64,000 bases of DNA, taken from Campylorhamphus procurvoides. Lineage: Eukaryota > Chordata > Aves > Passeriformes > Dendrocolaptidae. The position numbers and the translations under genes are program-made. Location: assembly GCA_013396655.1 (NCBI GenBank), contig WBMV01003343.1, positions 566,280-630,279 on the forward strand, read 5' to 3'. The notes under the pieces are model-generated. The model did no database searches, was not told where the DNA came from, and worked only from the letters and a program-made list of their open reading frames with translations. Positions 46,301-58,821 of the stretch are shown piece by piece. Position 1 is the first letter of the stretch. Each line of letters starts with the position of its first letter.

Positions 46301-49096
46301 ACAAGGGTTCTTTTTTTTCTAATGCTGCCAACAAATTCGTCATAAACACTACATCATAGATCACACTGAAATCATATAGCCACATCAGATCCCTCCATAT
46401 CCAATAGAGTACACAGAATACATCTGAAAACGTCTGACCTAAAAGCATAAGGAGTTTATGGTGAGGTCTTGAAGCAGTTATCATCTGGATCATGGATTAC
46501 TTATGGGGTTTTTTTAATGGGCTTGCTATCTCTAGTTGAGAACCCACTGATCAGTCTCAATATTTTATTCTCTCCATCTATGTTATTTAATAGAAACTTA
46601 CTTTTTGTGCTTGTCTATCTTTGTAATTCTTGTCTTTTGAATTGTGTATGAATGATGAATTCCATTAAGAAAGCTACTAAGTTCTTTTACAATATCAGCA
46701 GGGCAAGTGCTATCTATCATTTATCTACGTACTTTGTGAATGGAGGGGGAAGGAATATCAGCATCTGTGGAATGTAGTTGAATTGCAAAGAACTTCTGGT
46801 TTGCAAAGCTTAGGTGAGTCTCTGCATGTGATGTATAGCTGCATGTATAGATCTGAGACAAGGTCAATTTTCATTTTCAGTTTGGTTTCAGATCATTTGC
46901 CCTGGGGAGGATATAATTTACTGTGCTGTAGGTCTATAATTTTCCTCTTCATTTCTTCTCCCTTTCTTGATTCACTTTCCTGGTAACTTTTGACAATTTC
47001 TTTTCCAGCAGTGACAGTGTAGACCTGCAGCTGCTGCAAATATTTAGTGGTAATTTTTAACAGCCTAGTATCTAGTCCAAAAACATATAATGAATAGAAC
47101 TTCAAATACTCTAATTAGTGGTGCAAAATGGACTAATTTTTGTTACAATGTTAATTGTTTACCTTTTCTTTTGGTTATAAACACCAGGGTTTGTTGGGTT
47201 TTTTGTTTTGTTTTGAGGCTTGGTTTTCATTTTATTCTGAGGGCTGCTTTTCTTCATTGGGAATATGACAGTTAATTTTATCAGGTTCCACTGCAAAGCA
47301 GACTGCATGTATGTGGGAGAGACACATGGAAAACACATTTTGTTCAGAATTCCTCACTAGGCTATGACAACAAAACATGTGCAGGTCCTTTGAGTTTCTC
47401 AGTCAAAATCTACTCAATATCCTAATCTAGAGAAAAACTGGTCTCTTGAGAAATCCCATCCCAAATAAAGAAGTACATTTGATTTACACCAATGCATATT
47501 GAAGCAAATATTCTTAACTTACAATTTCTTTATGCTTTGCAGTAGGTGAAGTTGATGTTCTTTCTCATTTTTCTTTTTTTTTTTTAAATGTGAGTAATGG
47601 TAAATTCTAAATTCATTTATTCTATTAAGAAACTCTATGCATATTCTTTCTACAGCCACTTGTAAAATTTTATTTACCAGATATTGCAGGTTTGATCAGC
47701 TGTCTGAGAGATACCACTTTGGTTTAACTGTCTTAATATTGGAAGCCAAGTGGAATAATTTGTTGTAACTAGGACAAAAAAGAACCCACAGAAGCGAATC
47801 AGAAAAAAGGTTCTTAGCTTACTGCATAGTTCATTCTTCTTTATTTGTGCTTCATTTTTCTGTCATCAAATAAAAAGGAAAAAATTCCTGTAAATTAATT
47901 TTTCAAATAGTCCTACAACTCAAGTATGCATATAAACTACCTAAAAAAAAATCTGTATCTGATACTGTCTCTTCTATGCAGGAGTAATCTTGCCTATATC
48001 TACCTTTATTAAAAGAACCATAGGGACTACTCTAAGCAATAGGGGACAATTGGCAGGTTGTTCTTTATTCTGAAGCTTGTTTATTTCTTCATGTATAACC
48101 TTTAAAATACTCCCACTACATTGATTTTTTTTTTCTGACAAGTTTCAGGTGGGTGGTATTTGCATTTTTATAATATGAGAACAGTTTAAACAAAGAGATA
48201 GTGTAGTTGCCCACCTTAGCTTAAAGAAAAAGACACTGAGTATTTCAGCAAGAACAAGTTTAGTTCTTCATGCTTGTTTCAGAAGAACCTCTTTAATGTT
48301 ATTCTAAAACAACTCTTTGAGTGCAACTCTGACACTCATATTACAGCTAGCAAAAGCAATAATCACCAATAACTGCTTTTGATTATAGCATCATTCAAAT
48401 GTTTTAAATGGAAAAAAAAAAGAGTCTCACAAATCATGTTTCCAGGAATACCATACAAAGTTTTTTTAACTAAATACAGTCTGAGTACTGGCAAAATAAA
48501 AACAAGTTTTTATCTAAAGAGAAAAGCTTTCCACAAAGGTAAGATAGATGTAAAAACCCCAAATACCCCAAACACCCTGTTTCCACCAGTGTCCTTTGCC
48601 ATCACATCAAAAATTAGGAATTGTAGTCCCTAATATTGAAAACATGCTAAGAGTCCACCAATTCAATAGGGGTGAAGGTCATAAAGAACATCACGAAGAA
48701 AATTCTTTTGTTTTCTCATGTTTGTTTAGCAGCACAGGAGGAGTTTAAAAATGAGAGTTGGTATTTGGAGAAGTGCTAGAGTGTCGGAGTCTGGAGGCTC
48801 ACTGGGAGCTCTGCATAGCTGCTGTATTAATCATCACAGGTTAACAAAGAGAAGGAAGTAATCTCGAATTTCACCTGTTCATGTCCCTAACATTCAAAGG
48901 TGCAGTGTCTCCACTTCCTTCACTTGAAGGTCACAAAATGTACTTCCCATCATTCCATGAGCAAAAAACTTTTCATGCATTACCATCTCCTACTGTTATT
49001 CACAAAAGTGAGATATAGCAGTGACACCAAGAATCTACACTGCTTGCGTCTGCATATGAGGCATAACTGGTTTATTTTCCATTGCATATGCTTGTG
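43397..49096. other. Unique non-coding DNA
   Basis: There is no supported gene. At 44180-44300 a compact block with few repeats includes TTTAATTAATTG (44271-44282) and looks like conserved non-coding DNA. A G/T-rich patch lies at 47188-47228. The 26-bp word at 45618-45643 is shared with 33821-33846. Open frames at 45101-49181 carry no recognisable domains. Confidence 0.45.
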
Positions 49097-49158
49097 CCGG
49101 ATGCGTCAGCTTTCATATCTCCAAAAACTCTCAGCCTCGCAGGCAGCTCTTCGCGCGC
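49097..49158. other. Local CpG cluster
   Basis: Six CpG dinucleotides fall within 62 bp, including TCGCGCGC at 49151-49158, in DNA otherwise nearly free of CpG. It is far too short for a CpG island. It overlaps the end of a 93-codon plus-strand frame (48900-49181) with no recognisable motif. Confidence 0.5.
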
Positions 49159-49181
49159 TCCTCCAAAGCCTGGCTTTCTGA

Positions 49182-52100
49182 CTACTGCTATCTGACACAA
49201 ACAACCCTTGAGTGAAATATGTTGGAGGTGTGTTTCTATAAACTAGGTATGACATATGTTTCTGCCAGAAAGATAGCACTAGTATAAGAAGATCATTTAT
49301 TCTCCTGCACTCACATAAAACTAGCTACTCTGTCCCAAATATATCATTCTGCCATTAGGCAAGGTATTCATTTCAGAGACATTCATCTCAAATACTTTTG
49401 AATTCTCCACTCACTGCTTCTTGGGTTTTTTTTTTTTGAAAGGGTGCCCAATCTGCATATAAAGTGTACAGCTTGAAACAATAATTTATTTCTTTATTAA
49501 AAGCCCCTAAAATATAATGATGCTTCTGTGATCCCAAAACCAGCCGAATTAAAAGACAGGCAGGAATCTGGTCAGGATTTGTGCCGGGAACTCCAAAGAC
49601 TGACACTGAGCTGACCACCATAAGAATAAGAACAAGCAGAAAGATTTATTTGTAAAGTGCAGATGCCAGTGAAAAATCTTAAAGGTTACAGTATTATCAG
49701 GGAGGGAGAGATAAAAGGAGATTAAACAACTTTTCTAAAATATGTGTTTTCTCTCAAATTCTCACAGAATAATACCACTTTTAATCTTGCCACAGCAAAT
49801 TATTAAAATTCAATTTTGTAAAGGCCATAACTCAGACTAAGTCAAAAGTTAAACACATTTATTTGATTTTCCTTCTTCCTCTTATTTCTCCCTGAACTTC
49901 TGTGCTCGAATGAAATGAAGACAAGATCCTATTCATCTCAGTCTTTGCAAAACCTTACCTAAACTGATAGGGCTATACAAAGTACAAACAGCCTCCTACA
50001 TCGAACTGCAGCAATTTCACTTCACTTTAACTGGATGGAATGCAAAAGGTTTACAGCTCAGTTGTTTGCAAGCACCTGGATTGCAATGAGCCTTTGCATC
50101 AGGTATTAATTAAGCCTGTGTGTGATGGGATAGGTGCCCTGTTCTAAAGGAGCAGGACACTACATTGCAATCATTTTGCAAAAGCAGCAGCACAACACTT
50201 GAATTCCTCCCGGAAGGCCAGGTCAGACCAGCCTGTCACAATGTGCTAGTGAAGGCCTCTCTCAAGGGGGACTTAAGGTCATTATTGAACTTGTAGAGAA
50301 AAAAGAGCTGTGCATGGTTTAAGGTTGGTACTAAGATAAATAAGGAACACAGAATAATCTTTTTTAACAAAATCGTCACAGCAGAAGCCAGACTGACTTA
50401 TGTTTTACCATTAGTGGGCTCAATACATTTCAAGCATTTTTATAAACTGCCATGAATATTAAATGTTAGTGAACACTTAGCATTAAACCTGTAGAAACTA
50501 GTGTTTGTTTTAAAACCAGGAATGTTAAACAGCATCATATTAATGTAGTCTTCTTGACCTAGCTTCTCATTACTAGGTGACTTTGCATTTTCCTTGGAAA
50601 CAAAATAACACATGCTTATAAGCTCCTAAATCTGACTACCTTTTCATGTATTGTTGTACTAACTATAGATATTTTCAATGTTAAACAAATTACTGGATTA
50701 AAATTAACTGTCCCAGGGGAAAGTAAGGAACCAAAACAAATTGATGATAATGGACATTTTCATTCTTTCCAACTTCAGAAAGCAATAAAAAAAGAATTAA
50801 TATTGGCCGGTCCTGGCTTTCTCACTTTGTTTTATATTAACTCATTTCAACATCATTAATGAAAGATGAAACTTGAAGCTTTGTTTACACATGACCAAAC
50901 AGTAATTTTGAACTTCAAAACAGAAAAGACAATATGAATGACACCCCACTGCAAATTGAAGCTATCAAGATACTTGAGAGCTGGAGGAACAGCCTTCTTA
51001 CAGAGCAATAAACTCCTCCATCTGAAAAGAATAAATTTAAGGCAATTCAAATCTAAACAACACTTGTTAGTTCTCAGACTAAAAATACATCAAGAAGGAT
51101 AAAGAAATGCATTTCACTGTCCAAGACATTTAAATGTCCATTTGTCTGGATCTGTGCATCTACATAATAGAAACACACACACAGGCAGACTTTTATTCAA
51201 TGTGTCATACAGAAAGACATACTTATAATGCACATACACGTGTGCATATATGAGGATGAAACATTTAAAAACATATTCAGCTTGCTGAAGAATCACCAGA
51301 TTTTAAAGTGTTTGGAATACGTAACTGCTTTGTAAGGAGCACATACACTAATGCTATCACTGAAAAACAATAAATGTGTTCTTGTAGATAAAGTTGCTTA
51401 GTTTTGTGGTTTGGGGACAGATTGCATTATTTACTTCCCTTGGTACTGTTCTTATATGGTTCATACAGTAGTCACATAGGATAAACATTAAAATCTTGGA
51501 GATCCCAAATGAGATAGCTAAATACATTTGTGTGCCTTCAAAGCCCCAGTTTAGTCATTCAGTTTCCACACTTTTCCCAGAGGTTAGGTGTGCATGGTTA
51601 GCTTCCTTTCAAACTCCATTTTTGTGGAAAAAAAGACTTCTGAAGTTATTAACACTACAACTGCTATAACAAAAAAAGGAAGCAATTCATACTTTCTAGA
51701 TCTTAAAACAAGCATCTCATAGCGTATGTCTGTTGATTAATGGTTCACCTACCGGTGACCTCTTCCCCACCTGGGGGTCTGGAGTAGGACCCGCTACCCA
51801 CAGAACTCATAGGTCTCCTTGTTTGCAATTTTTGGTTGAGTCATTGAAGTGAATCACCTTCTAAGTTAACATCTACAGTTTAATTGAAGTTTCCTGTCTG
51901 CTGCTTGTATATGATCCTGTGAGTCATGCAGAATCCAGAAAACATCTCCATTGGACAACAGAACAGAGGAATGCTCTGGATGCTCAAAGTGATCAGAGGA
52001 TTTATAGTTACCTTTTCTAAATGCTCCTGCTTTAAGTAATTGATAGGGATTAATGTTTTCTCAGAAAAGCAGGGAGACAGGATGTGATAAGCAAAGTTTA

Positions 52101-52265
52101 GCTATGCCATAACTTAAATGTTGTCTGTGAACTGTGTGACAAAACCTCATTCTGTTGCCTTAGGATTTCATATATTTGTAGATTTTTATATAACTATATA
52201 GTTTCCAACATTCTGAAGTAGTAGCTAACAGCTCCTAAACTCTGTGATACATTTCTTGATCTTTG
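49182..52265. other. Unique non-coding DNA
   Basis: No gene or repeat family is recognised. A short CA run lies at 51173-51183. Open frames of about 60-77 codons have no motif. Confidence 0.5.
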
Positions 52266-52869
52266 TGTCATGGAGAAAATAACAGCTAGAACATCCTGCC
52301 TGAAACTCATGTGCCAAAACTAGGATAAAAAGATATCATTTTAGTATTTTAGTCAAAACATGAAAGAAGACCCAGAAACCTTGGAGAAGCTCCAAAATGA
52401 AGATGTAATGCAAAGATGGTGAAGATGATGAAGTACAAGGGGTCCTGAGACCTCCAAATCATTTTCAGAGAAGGTGTGTTGGGGAGTGGAGCTGGGGAGT
52501 TTCTGGGGATGGACAATTATTAAAATGGATGTAACCATTAGATAGGATAATTTAGTGTTATAAAATTGGTAAGCCCCCTACACTAAGCTAAACTCAGGAG
52601 AGCTCAGCTCAGCTGGTCTGGTGCTCGTTGGCTGTTCTCCAGTGCATGTCCATGCACTAGGAGGAGGGTTCCCCCCTTGCCCCCTTGGTGAGCCATGAAG
52701 AACCTCAAGTCCTGCTTGAAGAACATGAGGACGGTATTGAGGGAAGGGCACGTGACTCTGTACGCTTTCTATACTTTGTACCCCTAAAACCCTGTAAGTA
52801 AAGGACTCCTCCCTACCTTACCCAGATAATGCTGTGTTGCAAAGTTTTTCCCTAGAATTTCAGGCAACA
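52266..52869 (+). mobile_element. LTR-like repeat, probably an old solo LTR
   Basis: The block changes character from the A/T-rich flanks. It holds TGTCATGG at its left end, a GA-rich part, then a GC-richer part with CACTAGGAGGAGGGTT and CCCCTTGCCCCCTTGG, then TTTCTATACTTTGTACC and a GTAAGTAAAGGACTCC stretch resembling an LTR R/U5 region. It finishes with TTTCAGGCAACA. This matches my memory of an avian LTR in plus orientation. I found no target-site duplication, so the boundaries (TG...CA) are proposals. No retroviral coding sequence adjoins it. Confidence 0.5.
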
Positions 52870-55639
52870 ATTGAATGCAGAAGGAATTTTATTCCTTCTT
52901 GCATTGTCATAATTTTAAAGTTATTATCACACACACAAACACAAAATTTTTGCAATTATCATCCAATTATATTATATTCCCTGTCTAGAAAATATAAGTA
53001 AGGGACCAAAGGAAAAAACACTGCTTTAGGCCACAAACACCAAGAACACATAGAGGACAAAGACATGTGGCTTTTACTAACATGAATTTATTAAATTAAT
53101 TCAATGTCCTCTGTCTGTTCTAAATAGATCCACTAAAACACATGAACATAATAGAAAACTAGTATGGATGGGAGATCATCAACTTGACAGGTGTTGTGAA
53201 GAACAGATATTTTCCACATTTCTATTTCAACATCATAAACCTTAAAAAAAAAAAAAAAGGAAAAAGTACAGTATGCAAGACCATCTAGGCATGAAAAAAA
53301 TCATAAGGACAAAGGACAAAGACCTCCAGTGAGGCAGGTGCATCAAGAGAGCAAAGTGAAAAACTGAAAACAGCCAGGACAACATATCTCCTTCTGACCA
53401 TTACCCCTTTGCCTCCTCTCTTTCCCAGCCTTCAATACTCCATTTGCAGTGAATCAAAGAGAAACTGAGTGTAGTATATCTAGTCAAGAAAAGAGAGAAA
53501 TGTTATGCAGACACCAAAGATCTGGGTAAGAATTTGCACCGAGATCTTAAAATGGCACTGAAAATCAGCTGTGAGCCAGTGCAGAAAACAATCCTGGCTG
53601 CAGCAGGACATGTTGGCAGGAGTGGTTTTACGTTTTGTTTTGTTGTTTTTTATGTTTGTTTTTTTTAATTTGCATTCCAGTTACGTATATATACATTCCT
53701 TAATGACTTCTGGAATTCTTTTTTTGGGGGGACTAGTTCATTATTTGTAGTTTATATCATTATTGAATAAAGACAACAGAGAGTTCTCTTGATTGGTCTG
53801 GGTGATTTCATTTCATCTTAAGGAGAAAATTTCACTCAGCATTTCTTGCCAGTGAGCACAAATTCAATTCACCATTTCACAAAATATCATCAATAGCAAA
53901 ATGTCAGTCTGTGATGACATAAGTAGCTGGTTCTGCTTTGACACAATCAGCTTGCACTTCCATTTGGAATATGATGCAATGAAATAACTGAATATATATT
54001 GTAATATCTTCCCTTTGTATGACTACTTTAGCACCAACTTTTTCTGTATGAGTCGTTCAGTTAATAAAGAAAAGAAACAAGGCTAACTGGCAGGATGTCC
54101 CATAGGCACCATCTCTGCATAGCTGGATTTACTTCTTGTCCATACCCACCACTCAGACACTATTCATTGCAGATACAACCTGGGTTACTTCTTCCTTCTT
54201 GTAAAGAACTCACTCAAAATATCAAACTGCAGTTTCCATATCAATGAAATTTTATTGTTTTCAGCATTTGTCTGTGATATATAATGCTGCAATTGAAGTG
54301 AAAAATTTTCACTGGTAGATATGAGCAAGGTTAGTACTGCCTGCCTCAGTCCCTCAGTCCATTTATGCAATGCAAAGAGGTGCCTCCTGGTGATGTCTAG
54401 TCATGTCTCAGTTTTTACCAGACTAGCTTCCATCTGCAACCTTCACTTACTCATGTTGGACAAATGCTTACAGTAATATTTAATAATAGTAAAGAATTCT
54501 GTTTAATATTAGCTTTATATAGAGACTACACACAAAGGATAACTATGAAATAGTAACATCAGAAACTAATTGTTCTTCCTCAGATTCAGGGGATCCCATC
54601 ACATAAGGCTATTAAATTTGTCCATAAACTGAAGACTAACAAGATATTTTTTTCCAACAGCCAGGTTTTGGCTTTATGGAAGACTTACATATATAAATAA
54701 TCCAAATATATGCAAAGACAGAAAAGATGAACATTTAAAGATTTATGCTAATAATAATAATAATACACTGCAGAATACAGTGCCTCTGTAGATAACATGA
54801 CTGCTGGTCCCACAAAGTTCATACGGTAGTATGTACAAAGACCTTGTTAGACTTCCTTTTTTAGATGACTATCACTGCAGTACAGAATACAAATCTAATG
54901 AAATTTTACAAAATAATCAAAGCAGAACACAAGTAATTATCCCTGTAGGTCATGCATTCAATTGTTCTTATAAGGATTAATTAAAAAGATGACTTCACAC
55001 AATTTAAAAGCTAGACTCTCATAAATATCTAAATGCCTGATCCAAGTTTTAGTAAAGCTGTCAGAAACTCTCAGTGGGAGGTGAACTCCTAAATGCTCAG
55101 AGCTAAACTTTAACTGACAGATTGCTACAGATCACAGGACCAGATTCAAAGTGCATGCAAGTCAATGAAATCATTCCTGTCGATTTCCCTGAGCTGTATG
55201 TTTGACACAGAGGAGAATGCCCAGTTAGATGCAAAGCTTTTCTTATGAAGAACAGGAATCAGTCAATTGACACCAGGCCAGCACCACCACTGGTCTCCTT
55301 GGGGGCACCAAGGCAGCTCCTGATTCTGTACTGGCCCCTCCTTAGATGAAAAAGGAGCCACATCTCCCCTCCCTCTGCCTTGCTTCTCTGCATTTTTATC
55401 ATAGACCTAGAGAAAATGATGCCACCCTTGCTGCCACCAGGCTGTGAACCTGCAGGAATCAATCTGATACTGAGAAAACAGAAAAAGGGAAGGTGTAGTA
55501 GCTACCAAAACAAAGCAAACATGCAAAATTCACATGGCAATCAAGAGTAAAAGAGGTTGCATATACATATATGTGTATACATGCACAATACTGAAGATTT
55601 TTATTGGCTGACATTATTTAGCTGCTTGTTCCCATATCT
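52870..55639. other. Unique non-coding DNA
   Basis: There is no supported gene. Simple repeats include an A15 run at 53244-53258, a G/T-rich patch at 53625-53668 and a (TAA)n run at 54749-54764. The GC-richer patch at 55260-55460 gives a 67-codon minus frame without motif. Confidence 0.5.
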
Positions 55640-55920
55640 GATTTGGTAGCTGAGTCCTGGGAGAAAAGTACATCCCTCACGGGACAGCATGGCTCATCTC
55701 GTTTCAAAGCTGTGCGCCAGCCCTCCCTCCCAGATCAGCTTTGGTACACACACAGCATGTGTAATTGCTGTCAGCCGGCTCAGGTCTCTGAGCAATGCGG
55801 AGCCAGGAGCACCACCGTGTGGCACGTGGGAAATAGAGAACAAAAAGTGGCTGCAACCCCAATAGCAACTGCAGTGACACAGATAAGCCTCGTGAGGCAC
55901 AGTTATTATGAAAAGGCGTA
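55640..55920. other. GC-richer, CpG-retaining block open on both strands
   Basis: This 280-bp patch is clearly GC-richer than its flanks and keeps about nine CpGs. It includes a perfect CACGTG E-box (55823-55828). A 92-codon plus frame (55643-55921) and a 68-codon minus frame (55694-55900) are both open across it, which argues for composition rather than coding. I recognise no protein. It is a candidate for a regulatory element, an exon of a non-coding transcript or an eroded repeat. Confidence 0.3.
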
Positions 55921-58755
55921 AAACTTTTTTTTATTTTTAAGGTAGCTGCACCTACTTGCCTTGTACAGTTTTTTTAAAAAAGTTAAACATCTAATAATGC
56001 AGGTAGACAACTGGCAGATCGTATACTGTGTAGCATGTGTAGGTGTGGGACCAAGGAGAGAAGATGGCTTATGGGCTTTTTTGGACTTTCTTAAAACAAA
56101 GATTTTGTTATCATTTGGAGATGAAGGTTCAGTTGCTATAGTTACATTTCATAAAACATTGCCCAGAATGCTGCTAAATTTGGCTTCCAAAGCTTCCATG
56201 AAACAATACCATTTGTCATAAGAACACAGCAGGTTGTTATCTGGAGGTAACTGTTCATCCCTGTGACATGCTGAATAAGGTACCTATGCCAGATAAACCT
56301 TGTGTGTACAGGTGCCTAAGGAAAGATATAACATACAACATTGCTTTTCTACTCACAGGAATAAGGCCATCCTTTCAAAGTGAAAGACTTTTAATTTTGA
56401 TTAGGAGAAAAAAAAATAAAATAGAAAGATGAGTCAAAGCTAAACCTTTGTGCCAGAGAGGATGGCACAGGGATGATCCATAAGATGCTGTGCTGCTACA
56501 AAACAGCCGTTTTTCATAAAACACAGTCAAGGGAGTCCTAGAAACTGCAGGAAGCAAATTATGTGTATTAAGCTTACTTAGCTAGATATATCATAGGTCT
56601 ATAACAACAACTTTCCTTTTCATTTCTGCTGCTTCCCCACTGCCTTCTCAACCTCTGTCCCCTACAATATTTTGAAGATGATGTTTTTCTTTTGCTAACC
56701 TGTTTTTTTACTTTTTTCTATGTTTCTACCTCTCCTACGGGTAGCAAGACCATTTATATGTCCTACAGATTTTTGTAATAAAGTGGCACAACTGAGACAA
56801 AATCTGAAGGCTGCAGAATGAAAGAGAATAGCAACTGGTCCTTTGGATAACAAGTTTCTCCCATTTTGCATCATCAAAAATGAATAGGATGGCTGGGCAG
56901 TACTGAACTTCTGCCAGCCCCCACTGAACTCTTGTTCAATTTTAAAACAATCACTTTTGTGCTCCATCCCATTGCCCTGTCCAGCATCTCAGAAACACCT
57001 GCAACCTGTTTTATTGCTTTTTTCCAAATCTCCTTAGAGCACCACCTTTTCTGATATCTGTATAACACAACAATAGTTAAACTTCTGCCGTGCTGAAGGT
57101 CCTATCATCTAAGCTAATATGATCACTTGCATTTTCCATCCGCCTGCCTCTGCCAGTTGTAGCTTACAGCTCAGTGCAATCTCGGAGCGACAACCATTTT
57201 TTATTCTGTGTTTGGACAGCTTCTCTAGCCAACAATAGGACGCTGCAGAGATACAAATATTTTGATATCTGAGGTGTATCATATTCAGCTTGTTGGGACA
57301 ACAAGAAGACTTAAACTATTATTTGTTTTAAATGTATGTAGGCAGAAATAAAAACAATTAGTTCCAAAGATGTAGAGCTAAAACAAATTTTGTATCCCTA
57401 AAAGAATGTTTATAATAGAGATAACATTGAGTCCACCTATATTTTCTAAATTTAAGGAAAACAAAACAAACATGACTGAACCCAATGTTTTAACCAACTA
57501 CCAAAATCCTGTACTTCACAAACCAAACCTTGTAGTATAAGACTGTGCTTTTCAAATGCTGAATTCTACCCTTCATTCAGGCTACTAGTAAATTTTATTG
57601 AAAACTGTCCCAGTTCCCAGGCGTATGACACACTCCTGTGGGACCTTGTATTTCCTACTTTTCTCCCTTGTTCCTGAGATGTTAAGGTAAGCTACCTTAA
57701 GGAAACAGGCTCCAGTGCTTGGAGAATACTAGGATGTATCACTGCTGGTCCCAGCATTAACATTAAATGCATTTTACTCCCTTGTGGTCATCCAGTCCAC
57801 GCCCAATAGGCAGGTGGGCTGACCTCTTTCTGCAAGGGACTAATATCTCCAAGCTGGAGTCTACCTTCCAGCAAGTAAAAGAAATCTTGTTCTCTGGTGA
57901 AAATATATATCTCAGTTTGCAACAACAAAATGCCTTAGGCACCTTTTATACAATAAATATTACTGAATTAATGTAAAAGTTCTGATGACTAAAGAGAAAA
58001 ACATAAGAAAGTCTACAACTAAAGCTACAAGGAAAGAGTTGCAGTGGAAATAAAATACCTTCTCCTGTAGTAGAGAACTGTTGTGTAGACATGCTTATAC
58101 GCACATTTTACCACACAAGAAACTATGCATAAAAAATTGACGAGTTTTCAAAGTGCAATGTCCAATGACATAGATTTTGATAAGATTTAAGTCACCCTGT
58201 CTAGTTTTTCATTTTTACACTTTGCAAAGTAGAAATGCTGTGCTCACAGTATCAGGATCTGCTCTGATTATGGCACTATAAGTCAAAAAGGATACCAGAC
58301 CAAGTCAGAAACTAAAACTAGGAATCAAAGATTGTCTCCAGAAATAAGAATCTCCATGGTTATAATTCATAATAGTTCAATATCCAAGAGATTATTTGAA
58401 TTCTGGTTGAGCTGAGACATCAGGTTAGATTTTGTTTACTTTCTATCACACACTGATAAAAATACAGACTCAGAATCAGTCACTGGCCCTAAAAGAAAAG
58501 GAGAAAACAGCAGTGAATTGGCTGGCTTAAGGTGCACCAGCACTGTCAGACACTGCAGAGCTGAGTCAACCCCAGGACAGCCCAGGGTCTGGCTAACGTG
58601 CTTTCTGCTGCTGCAGTCTGCCACCTGCAGCTTTGTACCACTATAACTTTCTACTTACAGCTGGAAATCACAGAAAAACAGTATTTCTCAAGAGACTTCT
58701 GGCATTCCAGCTGGAAATAGGACATCATGGTTTTTTCTTCTCATGGACTAAGTGT
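55921..58755. other. Unique non-coding DNA
   Basis: There is no supported gene. The stretches at 56080-56280 and 57120-57280 have few simple repeats and mixed composition, typical of constrained non-coding sequence, but this cannot be shown without alignment. Confidence 0.45.
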
Positions 58756-58821
58756 TCATAGAATCACCAAATCACAGAATGGCTTAGGTTGGAAGGGACA
58801 TAACCTAGTTTCAATCCCCCC
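58756..58821 (-). mobile_element. CR1 3'-end relic
   Basis: TCATAGAATC, ATCACAGAATGG and TAGGTTGGAAGGGACA follow the order of the avian CR1 3' terminus in minus orientation, the same signature as at 2431. The usual continuation is lost after about 66 bp, so this is a very short or heavily decayed copy. A 61-codon frame across it (58727-58912) is incidental. Confidence 0.8.
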
